Positions 23,726 to 31,617 are shown, counted from the first letter of the stretch. The stretch: DNA of 35,405 bases from Ktedonobacterales bacterium (GCA_036557285.1 DATBHW010000035.1:1-35405); one strand, 5' to 3'. Program-made: numbers and translations. Notes: generated by a model from the sequence alone, not told the origin.

Positions 23726-24513
23726 CGCGAGTGCGTCTGGAAGCCCAGTTTCGTATAGACATGAACGGCGGGGCCGTTCCCTACCTCCACGTTGAGGATG
23801 ACATCCTGGCAGCCCCGGGCCAGTAACTCGGTGACGAGCGCGGATACCACCGCCTGGGCGTGGCCGCGTCCGCGCCGATCCGGGTGCGTGAAGATGTAGC
23901 CCAGGACGGCAAGGCCATAAGGCAGGGCAACGACATGCGTGCCGCCTGCCGCGACCAGCCCCGTCCCTTCGCGGATGCCATAGAACACCCCTTCTTCGAC
24001 CAGGGCTGGTCGCAGGTGAGTCGCGGGATAGAGGTCATAGAGGGCGAGCAGCGCGGGCAGGTCATCTTTCGTCATGCGCTGCGCCGCTGGCAAGGCAGGC
24101 GGCAGCGATGGGCGCTGAAATGTTTGCGCGGTCAGGCTCATGCGCAGCAGGTCGCGCCCGCTGGCGGGCAGATCATAGTAAGAAGCCAGCCGCGCCCAAT
24201 GCTCCACAGGGGTGTGAATCACCGGAGACGCGGGAAGGCCCAGGCTCATCAGCAGCGCGGCCACGCCCTCTGGATGCCCAGTCGGGGAGAGGATGTTTAG
24301 CTCTGGATGCTCCACGATCAGCAGCGCGGCCTCCTGGCCGGTCTGCGCGCGCGAGGCGAGCGAGACGCGCGTGTACTGCCGGAAGGGTGGGAGCAGGTCG
24401 GCAAGGGCAAAGCAGTTCATGATGCGATCACGCGTGAGGATCGGGTAGGCTTCTTCGTTCGTGGCGGCAACGGTGATGCGCCAGCCTTCATCTGTGGTGA
24501 GCTCATTCCACAT
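23686..24513 (-). CDS. GNAT-family N-acetyltransferase
   Basis: The 275-residue protein has a degenerate N-terminal half and a C-terminal GNAT fold. The acetyl-CoA-binding motif A reads YIFTHPDRRGRGHAQAVVSA, followed by VEVGNGPAVHVYTKLGFQTH. The two-part layout resembles FR47-like or tandem GNAT proteins in which only the second domain binds acetyl-CoA. ATG 24513 is chosen because GGAGG lies 5 nt upstream; an ATG at 24552 is too early. It is 23 nt downstream of another acetyltransferase gene, and its end overlaps the longest reading of the MFS gene. The acetylated substrate is unknown. Confidence 0.85.
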   Translation of the reverse strand: MWNELTTDEGWRITVAATNEEAYPILTRDRIMNCFALADLLPPFRQYTRVSLASRAQTGQEAALLIVEHPELNILSPTGHPEGVAALLMSLGLPASPVIHTPVEHWARLASYYDLPASGRDLLRMSLTAQTFQRPSLPPALPAAQRMTKDDLPALLALYDLYPATHLRPALVEEGVFYGIREGTGLVAAGGTHVVALPYGLAVLGYIFTHPDRRGRGHAQAVVSALVTELLARGCQDVILNVEVGNGPAVHVYTKLGFQTHSRWSSAPARRLPRT

Positions 24514-24536
24514 GAGCGCCTCCATTTCTTCTGTTC

Positions 24537-25094
24537 TTACGCTCCAGGCCATTCTGAGCGGAGCAGGGCATAGAGATATTCATCGCACCATTCGCCTTTG
24601 TACCAGGCGTGTTGGAGAAAATGACCCTCGCGGCGCATGCCGACCCGTTCCAACAGGCGGATAGAGGGCGTGTTTCGGCAATCAACCGTCGCAGTGATGC
24701 GGTGGAGGTGAAGCGTCTCGAAAGCATAAGCCAGCACTGCCCGAATGGCTTCCGCAGCGTAGCCCTGGTGCTGGTGCGCGCGGGCGAGCGAATAGCCTAT
24801 CTCGCCCTGGCGCGGTTCATCGGCGCGCACGTAAAGCATACAGTCTCCGATGAGCGCGTCAGTCGTTTTCAGCGCAATGGCGAACTGAAACCCGCTTCCT
24901 GGCGTCCCTGGCTGCAAGAGGCGCAGCTCGCTGATGAAGGCGCGCGCCGCGCGTTCGGTGATCGTTTCCCAACTTTGATAACGAGCGATCTCAGGATCAT
25001 TGCGATAGGCGAGAAAAGCAAGCAGGTCTGTAGCGGTGAAGCGCCGCAGGCGCAGGCGCGCGGTTTTCAGCGAACGAAAAGGCGGGGCTGTCAT
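24537..25094 (-). CDS. RimJ/RimL-type GNAT acetyltransferase
   Basis: The 185-residue protein carries the RimJ/RimL pattern: TARLRLRRFTATDLLAFLAY near the start and GEIGYSLARAHQHQGYAAEA for acetyl-CoA binding, then NTPSIRLLERVGMRREG. Relatives acetylate ribosomal protein N-termini, antibiotics or metabolites; which applies here is open. A minus-strand TATAAT (25138-25143) lies only 5 nt before the ATG at 25133, which would make that start leaderless. ATG 25094, with TTGGAG upstream, is therefore preferred. It is the first gene of the GNAT-GNAT-MFS set. Confidence 0.87.
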   Translation of the reverse strand: MTAPPFRSLKTARLRLRRFTATDLLAFLAYRNDPEIARYQSWETITERAARAFISELRLLQPGTPGSGFQFAIALKTTDALIGDCMLYVRADEPRQGEIGYSLARAHQHQGYAAEAIRAVLAYAFETLHLHRITATVDCRNTPSIRLLERVGMRREGHFLQHAWYKGEWCDEYLYALLRSEWPGA

Positions 25095-25137
25095 CAGTGG
25101 CGTCTCCAACAATTCATGCTTCGTAGGACTCATGTGT

Positions 25138-25143
25138 ATTATA
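25138..25143 (-). promoter_or_regulatory. -10 element for the acetyltransferase/MFS set
   Basis: The minus strand reads TATAAT. Transcription would begin near 25132, about 37 nt before ATG 25094. No good -35 was found. Confidence 0.4.
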
Positions 25144-25172
25144 TCGAATATCATGCGAGCCGGGCGTAATTA

Positions 25173-25274
25173 GTTAAAAATAATATGTGTATTGACTTTA
25201 TTGAAGAGATATGTTATAAAATTAAGCAAAGACTCATGGATATTGAATGCCAGACAAAAGGCAGCTTGCCAGGC
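25173..25274 (+). repeat. Promoter-leader cassette, copy A
   Basis: These 102 bp align with 32591-32691 with one single-base gap. The -35 (TTGACT), the extended -10 (TGTTATAAA) and about 30 downstream bases are identical, while the 17-bp spacer between the boxes differs at many positions. The two copies precede unrelated genes (an MFS exporter here, a DUF4097 protein there). Confidence 0.85.
25192..25220 (+). promoter_or_regulatory. Promoter of the second MFS gene (cassette A)
   Basis: TTGACT (25192-25197), a 17-bp spacer and TATAAA (25215-25220) with extended TG (25212-25213). Transcription would start near 25227, giving a leader of about 105 nt before the MFS start codon. Confidence 0.8.
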
Positions 25275-25343
25275 GGTCCTGACCGAGCAGGGATGGAGCG
25301 CCTGCCTATTTCATCAGGAACGAGGGATCAGTATGTCGCTTGA
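25236..25343 (+). CDS. Possible 35-codon leader peptide upstream of the MFS gene
   Basis: ATG 25236 opens a 35-residue frame that ends in a TGA at 25341-25343, overlapping the MFS start codon by 11 nt in another frame. It begins MDIEC, then has SLPG near residue 10 and M-x-RLP near 20. The second cassette encodes the same pattern (MDIEC, SLPG, MxRLP) with synonymous changes at several codons. No clear ribosome site precedes the ATG. It may control MFS translation by termination-reinitiation. Alternatively the similarity simply reflects duplicated DNA. Confidence 0.4.
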   Translation: MDIECQTKGSLPGGPDRAGMERLPISSGTRDQYVA

Positions 25344-26628
25344 TACCCAGGATTCACTGTCGCCAGCTCTCGCCGCGCCGTCCGCGCCACGCAGCCTGTG
25401 GCGCGAGGGCGGCTTTATGAAATTGTGGATTGGGCAGACGATTTCGATGGCCGGTTCGGCGGTGACAGACCTGGCCTTGCCGCTGACAGCGATTCTGCTG
25501 CTGCACGCCAGCCCATTGCAGTTAGGGCTGCTGCTGGCGGTTAATTCGGCGGCGGCGGCGGTGTTTGGCCTGTTTGCGGGGGCGTGGAGTGACCGTGTGC
25601 GCCGCCGCCCGCTGATGGTGCTGGCCGATGTGGGGCGGGCGCTGCTGATGGGCGCTGTTCCGGTGGCGGCGGTCCTGGGCGCGCTGCGCATCGAGGAGCT
25701 TTATGTGGTGGCGGCGGGCGTTGGCGCGCTCGACAGCCTTTTCGCGGCGGCGTACCAGGGCTTTTTGCCGTCGCTCGTTCGCCGCGATCAGTTGGTGTCG
25801 GCCAACAGCCGCTTCGAAGGGAGCCGGGTGCTGGCGCAGGTGCTTGGGCCAGGCTTAAGCGGCGCGCTGGTGCAATTGCTGACGGCCCCCTTTGCGCTGC
25901 TGGTGGACGCGCTCTCTTTCCTGTTTTCGGGAGGCTGCATCTGGTTCATTCGTGACCCGCAATCTGCGCCAGCGAAAGTGTCAGAGCGCGTCGGCCTCTG
26001 GCGTCAGATTGGCGAAGGGCTGCGCTTTATGCTGGCGCATCCGCTGGTGCGATCTCTGCTCTTGACGGTGGTTATCTTCAACCTGTTCAACCCGCTGCTC
26101 AATGCTCAGTCGGTGTTGTTCGCCACGCGAGAACTGGGCCTCAGCCCACTGCTGCTGGGCCTGGGAATTGTCGCGGCGGGCGCGTGTGGCGTGCTGGCGT
26201 CTATGGCGACGAGCGCGATCACGTCCCGCCTGGGTATGGGGTGGACGATGACGGTTGCAACCGGGATGATCTGCGGCGGCTGGCTGCTGGTTCCGTTCGT
26301 GCATGGCGTTGTGCCGGTGGCCTTTGCGCTGTTCGCGTTGGGGGCGTCGGTGGGAACGATGGGGGATGTCCTCTTCAATATCAACGCGGCCACCTTGCGA
26401 CAGATCGTGGTACCGGATCGGCTGCGGGGGCGGGTCAGCGCGAGTATGATGGTGGTGAGGCTGGGTGTTCAGCCGCTGGGGGCGCTGGCGGGCGGTGTGC
26501 TGGGCGAGCAGATCGGCCTGCGCCCTACCCTGCTGATCGCGGCGCTGGGGTTTGGCCTGGGGTTTCTCTCGATGTTCTTCTTGCCGCTGCGCCGTGTGCG
26601 CCAGCCTGATGCCGCGCAGGCGGAGTAA
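25333..26628 (+). CDS. MFS transporter (EntS/macrolide-efflux type)
   Basis: The 431-residue protein has about twelve membrane segments. The start reads SLWREGGFMKLWIGQTISMA, typical of MFS_3-type exporters, and the loop motif is AGAWSDRVRRRPLMVLADVG. Near the second loop it has PDRLRGRVSASMMVVRLG. It is a paralogue of the exporter at 33745 by its N-terminal signature and motif order. GAGGGA lies before ATG 25333. The gene is driven by the promoter-leader cassette at 25173 and overlaps a possible leader peptide. The substrate is unknown; the family exports lipophilic drugs or siderophores. Confidence 0.92.
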   Translation: MSLDTQDSLSPALAAPSAPRSLWREGGFMKLWIGQTISMAGSAVTDLALPLTAILLLHASPLQLGLLLAVNSAAAAVFGLFAGAWSDRVRRRPLMVLADVGRALLMGAVPVAAVLGALRIEELYVVAAGVGALDSLFAAAYQGFLPSLVRRDQLVSANSRFEGSRVLAQVLGPGLSGALVQLLTAPFALLVDALSFLFSGGCIWFIRDPQSAPAKVSERVGLWRQIGEGLRFMLAHPLVRSLLLTVVIFNLFNPLLNAQSVLFATRELGLSPLLLGLGIVAAGACGVLASMATSAITSRLGMGWTMTVATGMICGGWLLVPFVHGVVPVAFALFALGASVGTMGDVLFNINAATLRQIVVPDRLRGRVSASMMVVRLGVQPLGALAGGVLGEQIGLRPTLLIAALGFGLGFLSMFFLPLRRVRQPDAAQAE

Positions 26629-26664
26629 CGCCCTGCCCTGCGCAGGCGGTTGAAACAGGGCCTC

Positions 26665-26693
26665 TTGCCTCTCTCGCTGCTTCCTGCTATAAT
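26665..26693 (+). promoter_or_regulatory. Promoter of the membrane/coiled-coil gene
   Basis: TTGCCT (26665-26670), 17 bp, then TATAAT (26688-26693) preceded by an extended TGC. The start codon lies 48 nt downstream. Confidence 0.75.
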
Positions 26694-26741
26694 CGGCCAA
26701 ACCGCCTCAACCATACGGGAATACTGAAGGAGGAAGGGCTG

Positions 26742-27533
26742 ATGAACGAATTTATCCTTCCAATTATTACGATAGCTTTGAGCGGCCTGATTACCATTGG
26801 CGGCGCGGTCTTTAATTACAATCTCACGCAGCGATCCAAGCGGCTGGACGAGCAGCGCCAGCGCCAGGCGGAAGCGGAGCGGCTGGCGGCGCGCTACGCC
26901 AAGCCGTTGTTGCAGGCGGCCTATGAACTGGAGGGTCGGCTGGAGGCTATTCTGGATGAAAAGCGGAATGGCCGTCTGTGGCTCTGGCCCAACTGGCAGC
27001 CCGACCCAACGAACGCCGAGCTTCCCCCGCTCACGTTCGATTATTATCTGAAAAGTTCGCTCTATCTGATCGGCCAGTTTTTCGCCTGGATTGATATTAT
27101 GAAGAAAGAAGAGATTTTCCTGCCGCTGAGCGACAAGGCGATCAACCAGGAGTTCCAGACGCTGCTGGACAATTGCATCAAGGCGTTTTCAGATTCGCGG
27201 GTCGCCTCTGGCGTTGCCATCTTTCGCCAGCAGCAGCGCGCTATCGGTGAGCAGATGTCGGAGGAATCGGCGAAAGACAGGACGCTGCACTGCGCCAGCT
27301 ACTCCACCTTTGTGGACAAATACGAGCAGGATGAACGCTTTCGCCGCTGGTTTGAGCCTGCCGAAAGTCTGATCTTACAGATTGAGCGCGAAGGTGATCC
27401 GCGCATGAAGCGGCTCCAGGCGATCACTCTCCAGTTGAAGCACTTCAAGCATTTTATCAATACCAAAATGGGCATTCAGATTGCTGAGCAGCGCCTGCCG
27501 ACCAGTGCTATGGAGGCCCAGGCCAGCAGCTAG
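26742..27533 (+). CDS. Hypothetical membrane-anchored coiled-coil protein
   Basis: The 263-residue protein begins with one membrane helix (residues 4-25, FILPIITIALSGLITIGGAV) followed directly by a charged coiled coil (about residues 30-60, RSKRLDEQRQRQAEAERLAA). The rest is soluble and helical, rich in Phe and Lys (FDYYLKSSLYLIGQFFAWID; LQAITLQLKHFKHFINTK). No family or catalytic motif was recognised. AAGGAGG lies 8 nt before ATG 26742, so expression should be efficient. The convergent membrane gene ends only 26 bp away and no terminator is visible in between. Confidence 0.75.
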   Translation: MNEFILPIITIALSGLITIGGAVFNYNLTQRSKRLDEQRQRQAEAERLAARYAKPLLQAAYELEGRLEAILDEKRNGRLWLWPNWQPDPTNAELPPLTFDYYLKSSLYLIGQFFAWIDIMKKEEIFLPLSDKAINQEFQTLLDNCIKAFSDSRVASGVAIFRQQQRAIGEQMSEESAKDRTLHCASYSTFVDKYEQDERFRRWFEPAESLILQIEREGDPRMKRLQAITLQLKHFKHFINTKMGIQIAEQRLPTSAMEAQASS

Positions 27534-27559
27534 CCGTGTGAAGATGTCTCTGGCGGGGG

Positions 27560-28495
27560 TCAAGTCGCGGGCTGACCAGCAATCGTCGGCATGGCAGCAG
27601 CGGGGGCGTCCGGCGCGCGCCCCCGGATGAGCGCGGCAATGGCAACGGCGGTAGCAACCGCCATCAGCGCCAGAATCACGAGCCAGGTGAGGGTGGTATT
27701 GCTCGCCAGCAAGCCCTCGTCTTCTGCGAAAAGCTGCGGGTCAGCCGCCCTGGCCGCGATGCCATAGACAAGCGTTGCCGCAAACATGACGATCATTGCC
27801 AGGGTCGTGATGATCGCTGGAATGCGGGCGAAGCGAAAGAGCTTTTCGCTGATCTGGCTGCGGATGACGACAATGCAGACCGCCGCTGCGCTGGCGATGG
27901 CCGCCAATCCGAACAACCCGAAAAACAGCCCACCAACGAGGATACGCTGGAGGATCGGCCTCGACAAGAAGTCGCCAGGGGTGAGCCATAACAAGAGCGC
28001 ACCAGAGCCAATCCAGACGGCCAGGGAGAGAGGCGGAACGGCAAAGAGGGCCAGTAAGCGCCAGCGTTTCGCAGCGATGGCCGAGCGCGCCACTGCAACG
28101 GCGAGGGGCAGGCCGCCCACCAGGACCGCCAGCAGCGCGGCGAATGCGCCAGCATAGAGCGCCCAGTAGGAAACGGCAACGCTAGTGGTGCTGTCGAGCA
28201 GGTCGGTGAAGTCGTCGTATTCGACCATTTTGCCAAAGGCCAGCCCGGCGACGACAAAGCCGATGTAGGCGCAAAAGACGATCACTGCCGTCGTGCGTAA
28301 TCTGTTCATAAGCGGAAACATCCTCCCGGTAACGGATTCAAGATGCAGGTGCGCGTCAACGGCCCCCAGGCAGACATCCCAAAGCGTCCAGAGCGAGAAG
28401 GGGCAGGCTTCCAGCAGCGCCAGAAACTCTTCCCCGTAGCGGGCGCGCCACGCCTGCGGGTAGAGGTACAGCAGCCAGTGTTTGCGATGTTTCAT
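27560..28495 (-). CDS. Multi-pass membrane protein paired with PadR
   Basis: The 311-residue protein starts with a soluble segment (KHWLLYLYPQAWRARYGEEF) followed by about seven hydrophobic helices. The N-terminal 'YPxxWRxRYGEEFLALLE' pattern is common in membrane proteins encoded next to PadR regulators in Chloroflexota and Acidobacteria (from memory). Its ATG overlaps the padR stop codon by 4 nt (ATGA), so the two are translationally coupled. The function is unknown; the context suggests a target of PadR-controlled stress or envelope response. Confidence 0.8.
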   Translation of the reverse strand: MKHRKHWLLYLYPQAWRARYGEEFLALLEACPFSLWTLWDVCLGAVDAHLHLESVTGRMFPLMNRLRTTAVIVFCAYIGFVVAGLAFGKMVEYDDFTDLLDSTTSVAVSYWALYAGAFAALLAVLVGGLPLAVAVARSAIAAKRWRLLALFAVPPLSLAVWIGSGALLLWLTPGDFLSRPILQRILVGGLFFGLFGLAAIASAAAVCIVVIRSQISEKLFRFARIPAIITTLAMIVMFAATLVYGIAARAADPQLFAEDEGLLASNTTLTWLVILALMAVATAVAIAALIRGRAPDAPAAAMPTIAGQPAT

Positions 28496-28809
28496 AGCGC
28501 GGCCAACCTCCGCAGCCCTAGATGGGCTACCTGTTCCAGACTGGTGAGTTGTTCGCGCAGCGCGGCAGCGCCAGCCGCCGTCAGGCGATAGGGGCGGCGG
28601 CGATCTTCGGCGGGCAGGGCTGCAATCCAGCCGCGCTGCTCCAGGCGAGCCAGCGCGCCGTAGAGGGTGCCTGGCCCCAGCCGGACCAGGGCGAAGGCTT
28701 CGATGTCCTCCATCATGGCGTACCCATGCCTGGGGCCACCCGCCAGGCTTGCCATGATGAGCAGCGATGGGTCGGAGAAATGGCCGAGATCGAGCAAATC
28801 CTCAGTCAT
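28492..28809 (-). CDS. PadR-family transcriptional regulator
   Basis: The 105-residue winged-helix protein carries the PadR pattern: LLIMASLAGGPRHGYAMMED, GPGTLYGALARLEQRGWI, and the wing RRRPYRLTAAG. It lacks the long C-terminal dimerisation helices of classical PadR, so it is a short (PadR-s1-like) member. AAGAGGAG lies 7 nt before ATG 28809. A 36-bp imperfect palindrome lies 17 nt upstream of the start codon, overlapping its promoter, which implies self-repression. It is cotranscribed with the membrane gene at 27560. Confidence 0.92.
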   Translation of the reverse strand: MTEDLLDLGHFSDPSLLIMASLAGGPRHGYAMMEDIEAFALVRLGPGTLYGALARLEQRGWIAALPAEDRRRPYRLTAAGAAALREQLTSLEQVAHLGLRRLAAL

Positions 28810-28826
28810 CAGCGGCTCCTCTTACG

Positions 28827-28888
28827 CTATTACGTGAGACGATATATCATCTGACGTAATAGTACTTGATGAAGCAGTGTGTTGTCAA
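28827..28888 (-). promoter_or_regulatory. PadR operon promoter with 36-bp operator palindrome
   Basis: On the minus strand TTGACA (28883-28888) and TACTAT (28859-28864) are 18 bp apart. Positions 28827-28862 form a palindrome in which 16 of 18 base pairs match, with arms containing ATTACGT and ACGTAAT and a GATATATC centre. It overlaps the -10 and the start site, as expected for an autoregulatory PadR operator. 28865-29111 otherwise holds one repeat fragment. Confidence 0.75.
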
Positions 28889-28919
28889 GGGGGGTATTCC
28901 AAACTCTCGATTGAACGCT

Positions 28920-28982
28920 GCTTGTAGCGCCGCCTGGAAGGCGGCCAACGATGCGCCGCCAGGGACGGCGGCGGTACACGCG
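28920..28982. repeat. Interspersed repeat fragment
   Basis: A short composite: the TTGTAGCGCCGCC core on the left and the GACGGCGGCGGTACACGCGG end on the right. The central hairpin is missing. The rest of the gap 28983-29111 holds nothing recognisable. Confidence 0.7.
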
Positions 28983-29111
28983 GCGATACTTCAGCCGAAG
29001 TTGATATGATACGCGCTGGGGATGAACACGGCAGCCGCTGCGCGGGAGATTACCAGCAGCGGCTGCTACTTGTTCCCTGAGTGGGTTGGGTTTCGCAGCA
29101 TGTGGATCGCG

Positions 29112-29498
29112 TTATTCTGAGGCTGCCCTGAGCCGTAGCCCGCTTTTCAGGCTGCCCAGCGGCTTGCCAAAGAGGCGCTGGGGTTCGGCAATGATGGTTG
29201 GCATGTTGCCCTCAAGCGCGTGGCCGATGGCGATGCAGGCCAGACCGGCGCCGCTGAGGGCCAGTGAGAGTCTCCAACGCCTTCCCAACAAGGCGACTGG
29301 CGCGGCCACCAGGCAGGCGCAGGCTGCTACGTGCGTGGCGCGGTTGAGTGGGCTGCGGTGGCGGCTCAGATACCAGCGCGTCCACTCGCCCCAGCTTTCG
29401 TCGGAGCCTTGCGCCAGCGGCTCTAAGCCATCTATCGCCACTGGTGGCATTTTATCTGGCCGCCGCAGCATTTCAGGGACTTTCCCAGGAACCTTCAT
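29112..29498 (-). CDS. Mpo1-like (DUF962) small membrane protein
   Basis: The 128-residue protein contains the DUF962 hallmarks: WYLSRHRSPLNRATHVAACA, two hydrophobic stretches, then IGHALEGNMPTI. The paired His residues (in HRSPLNRATH and IGHALEGN) match the iron-ligand pattern of the family. In yeast the relative Mpo1 is a 2-hydroxy fatty-acid dioxygenase that works at the membrane; whether that reaction occurs here is an inference. ATG 29498 is chosen because GGAGGG lies 5 nt upstream; a longer frame to 29588 has no ribosome site. The gene stands alone. Confidence 0.75.
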   Translation of the reverse strand: MKVPGKVPEMLRRPDKMPPVAIDGLEPLAQGSDESWGEWTRWYLSRHRSPLNRATHVAACACLVAAPVALLGRRWRLSLALSGAGLACIAIGHALEGNMPTIIAEPQRLFGKPLGSLKSGLRLRAASE

Positions 29499-29614
29499 CG
29501 GTCCCTCCATTCGAGTAAGAATAGGCAGGCAGCGATACAATGCTGCCTTTTCTGCTGCCCTGCTTTTATCATACCACATACTGTCCATAGCTCTGCAACA
29601 TGCTGACTTCTGGC

Positions 29615-29827
29615 GGTTCCACCACCTATCGGGGGGGCGCTACTTGTAGCGCCGCCATCCCTTCGGGAAGGGCCGCTTGTAGCGCCGCCTTCCAGGCGGC
29701 TGGACGCTGGCCTGCCGAGACGTGGGACTTCAGAGTGCAACGCTCGCGCTGGCGCAGCGTTGGCCGCCAGGATGGCGGCGTTACAAGTAACAGGTCTCGC
29801 TTGCCACCACCTCATTTTGGTGGAACC
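29615..29827. repeat. Interspersed palindromic repeat, complete copy
   Basis: The copy is bounded by GGTTCCACCACCTATCGGGG and a TTTTGGTGGAACC end. One arm is expanded and duplicated (TTGTAGCGCCGCC appears twice, near 29645 and 29679). The right core is GGCGGCGTTACAAGTAACAG. It fills most of the gap before the M20 peptidase gene, so it lies just upstream of that gene's promoter. Confidence 0.88.
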
Positions 29828-29854
29828 ACTTTTGGCTATCGGGTGGGGAGGTCG

Positions 29855-29863
29855 TGGTACAAT
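29855..29863 (+). promoter_or_regulatory. Extended -10 promoter of the M20 peptidase gene
   Basis: TGGTACAAT, a 5/6 -10 with extended TG. There is no -35 at the best spacing. The start codon is about 100 nt downstream. Confidence 0.45.
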
Positions 29864-29966
29864 GGCGCCAGTCGCGTCTTTCACCTGGAATGAAGAATGC
29901 AGGCATCGCGTGGCGCTGCTCAAGCAGCTTGATTCCACCATTATATTGTGAAGGAGACCTATCCCC

Positions 29967-31331
29967 ATGCCCGATCCCATCACGCAGGAGCAAATCGATC
30001 AGCATATCGTTGAGCATCTGGACGACTCCCTGCACGATCTTTCGGTGCTTTGTCGCCAGCCCAGCGTCGCTGCTCAGAACTATGGCATCCGCGAATGCGC
30101 CGAGTTAGTTGGCACGTTGTTGGAGGCGCGCGGCTTTTCGGTGCAAATCCTGCCCAGCGGGGGCGCGCCTGTCGTTGTCGCTGATGCCCCTGGGCGCAGC
30201 AAAAAGACGATGCTGCTCTATAACCACTACGATGTGCAGCCTGCCGAGCCGCTGGACCTGTGGACAACGCCGCCTTTTGAGCCAGATGTCCGCGACGGCA
30301 AGTTTTTTGCGCGCGGGGCAGGCGACGACAAAGGGCATATCATCTGTCGCCTGGCCGCGCTGGATGCCTTAAAGGCTGTGCAGGGCGAATATCCCTGCCA
30401 TATCAAGTTCATTATCGAGGGTGAAGAGGAGATTGGCAGCGTTCACCTGCCCAGCTTTATCGAGCAAAATCAAGACATTCTGAAGGGCGACGCCTGCCTG
30501 TGGGAGTTCGGCGGCGTTGATTATGAAGAACGTCCGGGCCTCTACCTGGGCATGCGCGGCATCTGCTATGTGGAACTGCGTGTCAAGACGGCCAAACTGG
30601 ACGCGCATTCTGGCCTGGCGGGCAGCATCTTCCCCAACGCCGCCTGGCGCTTGATCTGGGCGCTGAATACCCTCAAGGACCAGGATGAGCGTATCCTGAT
30701 TCCGGGGTTCTATGACGCGGTGCTGCCGCCCAGCGAGCGCGATCTGGCGCTTTTGGCCGGGCTGCCTTCGGAAGAGGAGGAGTTGAAACACACCTATGGG
30801 ATCGGCGGCTTTCTCAAGGGGCTGGCTGGTGTGGAACTGCGGCGCGAGGCAGTGTTTGTGCCGACCTGCACTATCTGCGGGGTCACGACCGGCTATCAAG
30901 GGCCAGGCTCCAAGACGGTGCTTCCGGCGGAAGCCTCGGCCAAGGTTGATTTCCGCCTGGTCCCCAATCAAGACCCGGCAGATATTGTCGCCAAACTGCG
31001 CAAGCATCTGGACGAGCAGGGTTTCAGCGATGTGGATGTGCATCAGCATGGTGGCACGAAGCCCGCGCGCGTGAACCCCGACGATCCCTTTATCGCTATC
31101 TGCGCGCAGGCGGCGGAAGAGGTCTATGGCAAGGCGGAGACCATTGCGCCGATGATCGGTGGCTCCGGCCCGATGTACCCGTTTGTGCATGTCCTCAACG
31201 TGCCGATTGGCGCGGCGGGGATCGGCTACCCCGGCGGGCGCGCCCACGCGCCAGACGAAAACTTCCGGCTGGATGATTTCGTCAGAGGCGCGCAGCACAC
31301 GGCGCGCATTCTGACGCGCTTCAGCGAGTAG
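29967..31331 (+). CDS. M20-family metallopeptidase (dipeptidase-like)
   Basis: The 454-residue cytoplasmic enzyme keeps the di-zinc site of the family: His87 and Asp89 (YNHYDVQPAEP), Asp120 (ARGAGDDKGH), the catalytic pair Glu154-Glu155 (IEGEEEIGS) and His427 (GGRAHAPDE). A dimerisation lid domain is inserted at about residues 200-360. The layout matches CNDP/PepV-like dipeptidases and related amide hydrolases. AAGGAGA lies 10 nt before ATG 29967. The stop codon is followed at once by an interspersed repeat. No cotranscribed neighbour is apparent, so the physiological substrate remains open. Confidence 0.93.
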   Translation: MPDPITQEQIDQHIVEHLDDSLHDLSVLCRQPSVAAQNYGIRECAELVGTLLEARGFSVQILPSGGAPVVVADAPGRSKKTMLLYNHYDVQPAEPLDLWTTPPFEPDVRDGKFFARGAGDDKGHIICRLAALDALKAVQGEYPCHIKFIIEGEEEIGSVHLPSFIEQNQDILKGDACLWEFGGVDYEERPGLYLGMRGICYVELRVKTAKLDAHSGLAGSIFPNAAWRLIWALNTLKDQDERILIPGFYDAVLPPSERDLALLAGLPSEEEELKHTYGIGGFLKGLAGVELRREAVFVPTCTICGVTTGYQGPGSKTVLPAEASAKVDFRLVPNQDPADIVAKLRKHLDEQGFSDVDVHQHGGTKPARVNPDDPFIAICAQAAEEVYGKAETIAPMIGGSGPMYPFVHVLNVPIGAAGIGYPGGRAHAPDENFRLDDFVRGAQHTARILTRFSE

Positions 31332-31573
31332 GGTTCTACCAACTATCGGGGGTTGCCACTTGTAGCGCCGCCTTCCAGGCGGCCAACGTTGGCCTGCTGG
31401 TCCGCTGGCCTGGAGGGCGCACGCTCGCCAGGGCGCAGCGGTGGCCGCCTGGAAGGGACGCGCGAGCGACCACCGGGAGCGAGGACCTCTCGCTCGACGA
31501 GGCACAGCCGAGGCAAGCGGCCCTTCCCGAAGGGAGGCGGCGCTACAAGTGACCCCCGATAATTGGTGGAACC
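31332..31573. repeat. Interspersed palindromic repeat, long copy abutting a stop codon
   Basis: The ends GGTTCTACCAACTATCGGGG and CCCCCGATAATTGGTGGAACC are inverted repeats of about 40 bp with few mismatches, including the TTGTAGCGCCGCC core. One arm carries the expanded module also found at 505 and 16405. The left end begins on the base after the M20 peptidase stop codon. Confidence 0.92.
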
Positions 31574-31588
31574 GCGAGTAGTTTACGC

Positions 31589-31617
31589 TTGCCCCTGGCT
31601 GGTTCTTATGGCACAAT
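31589..31617 (+). promoter_or_regulatory. Candidate promoter of the nucleotidyltransferase gene
   Basis: TTGCCC (31589-31594), 17 bp, CACAAT (31612-31617); 4/6 matches in each box. The start codon at 31675 is 58 nt downstream. Confidence 0.4.
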
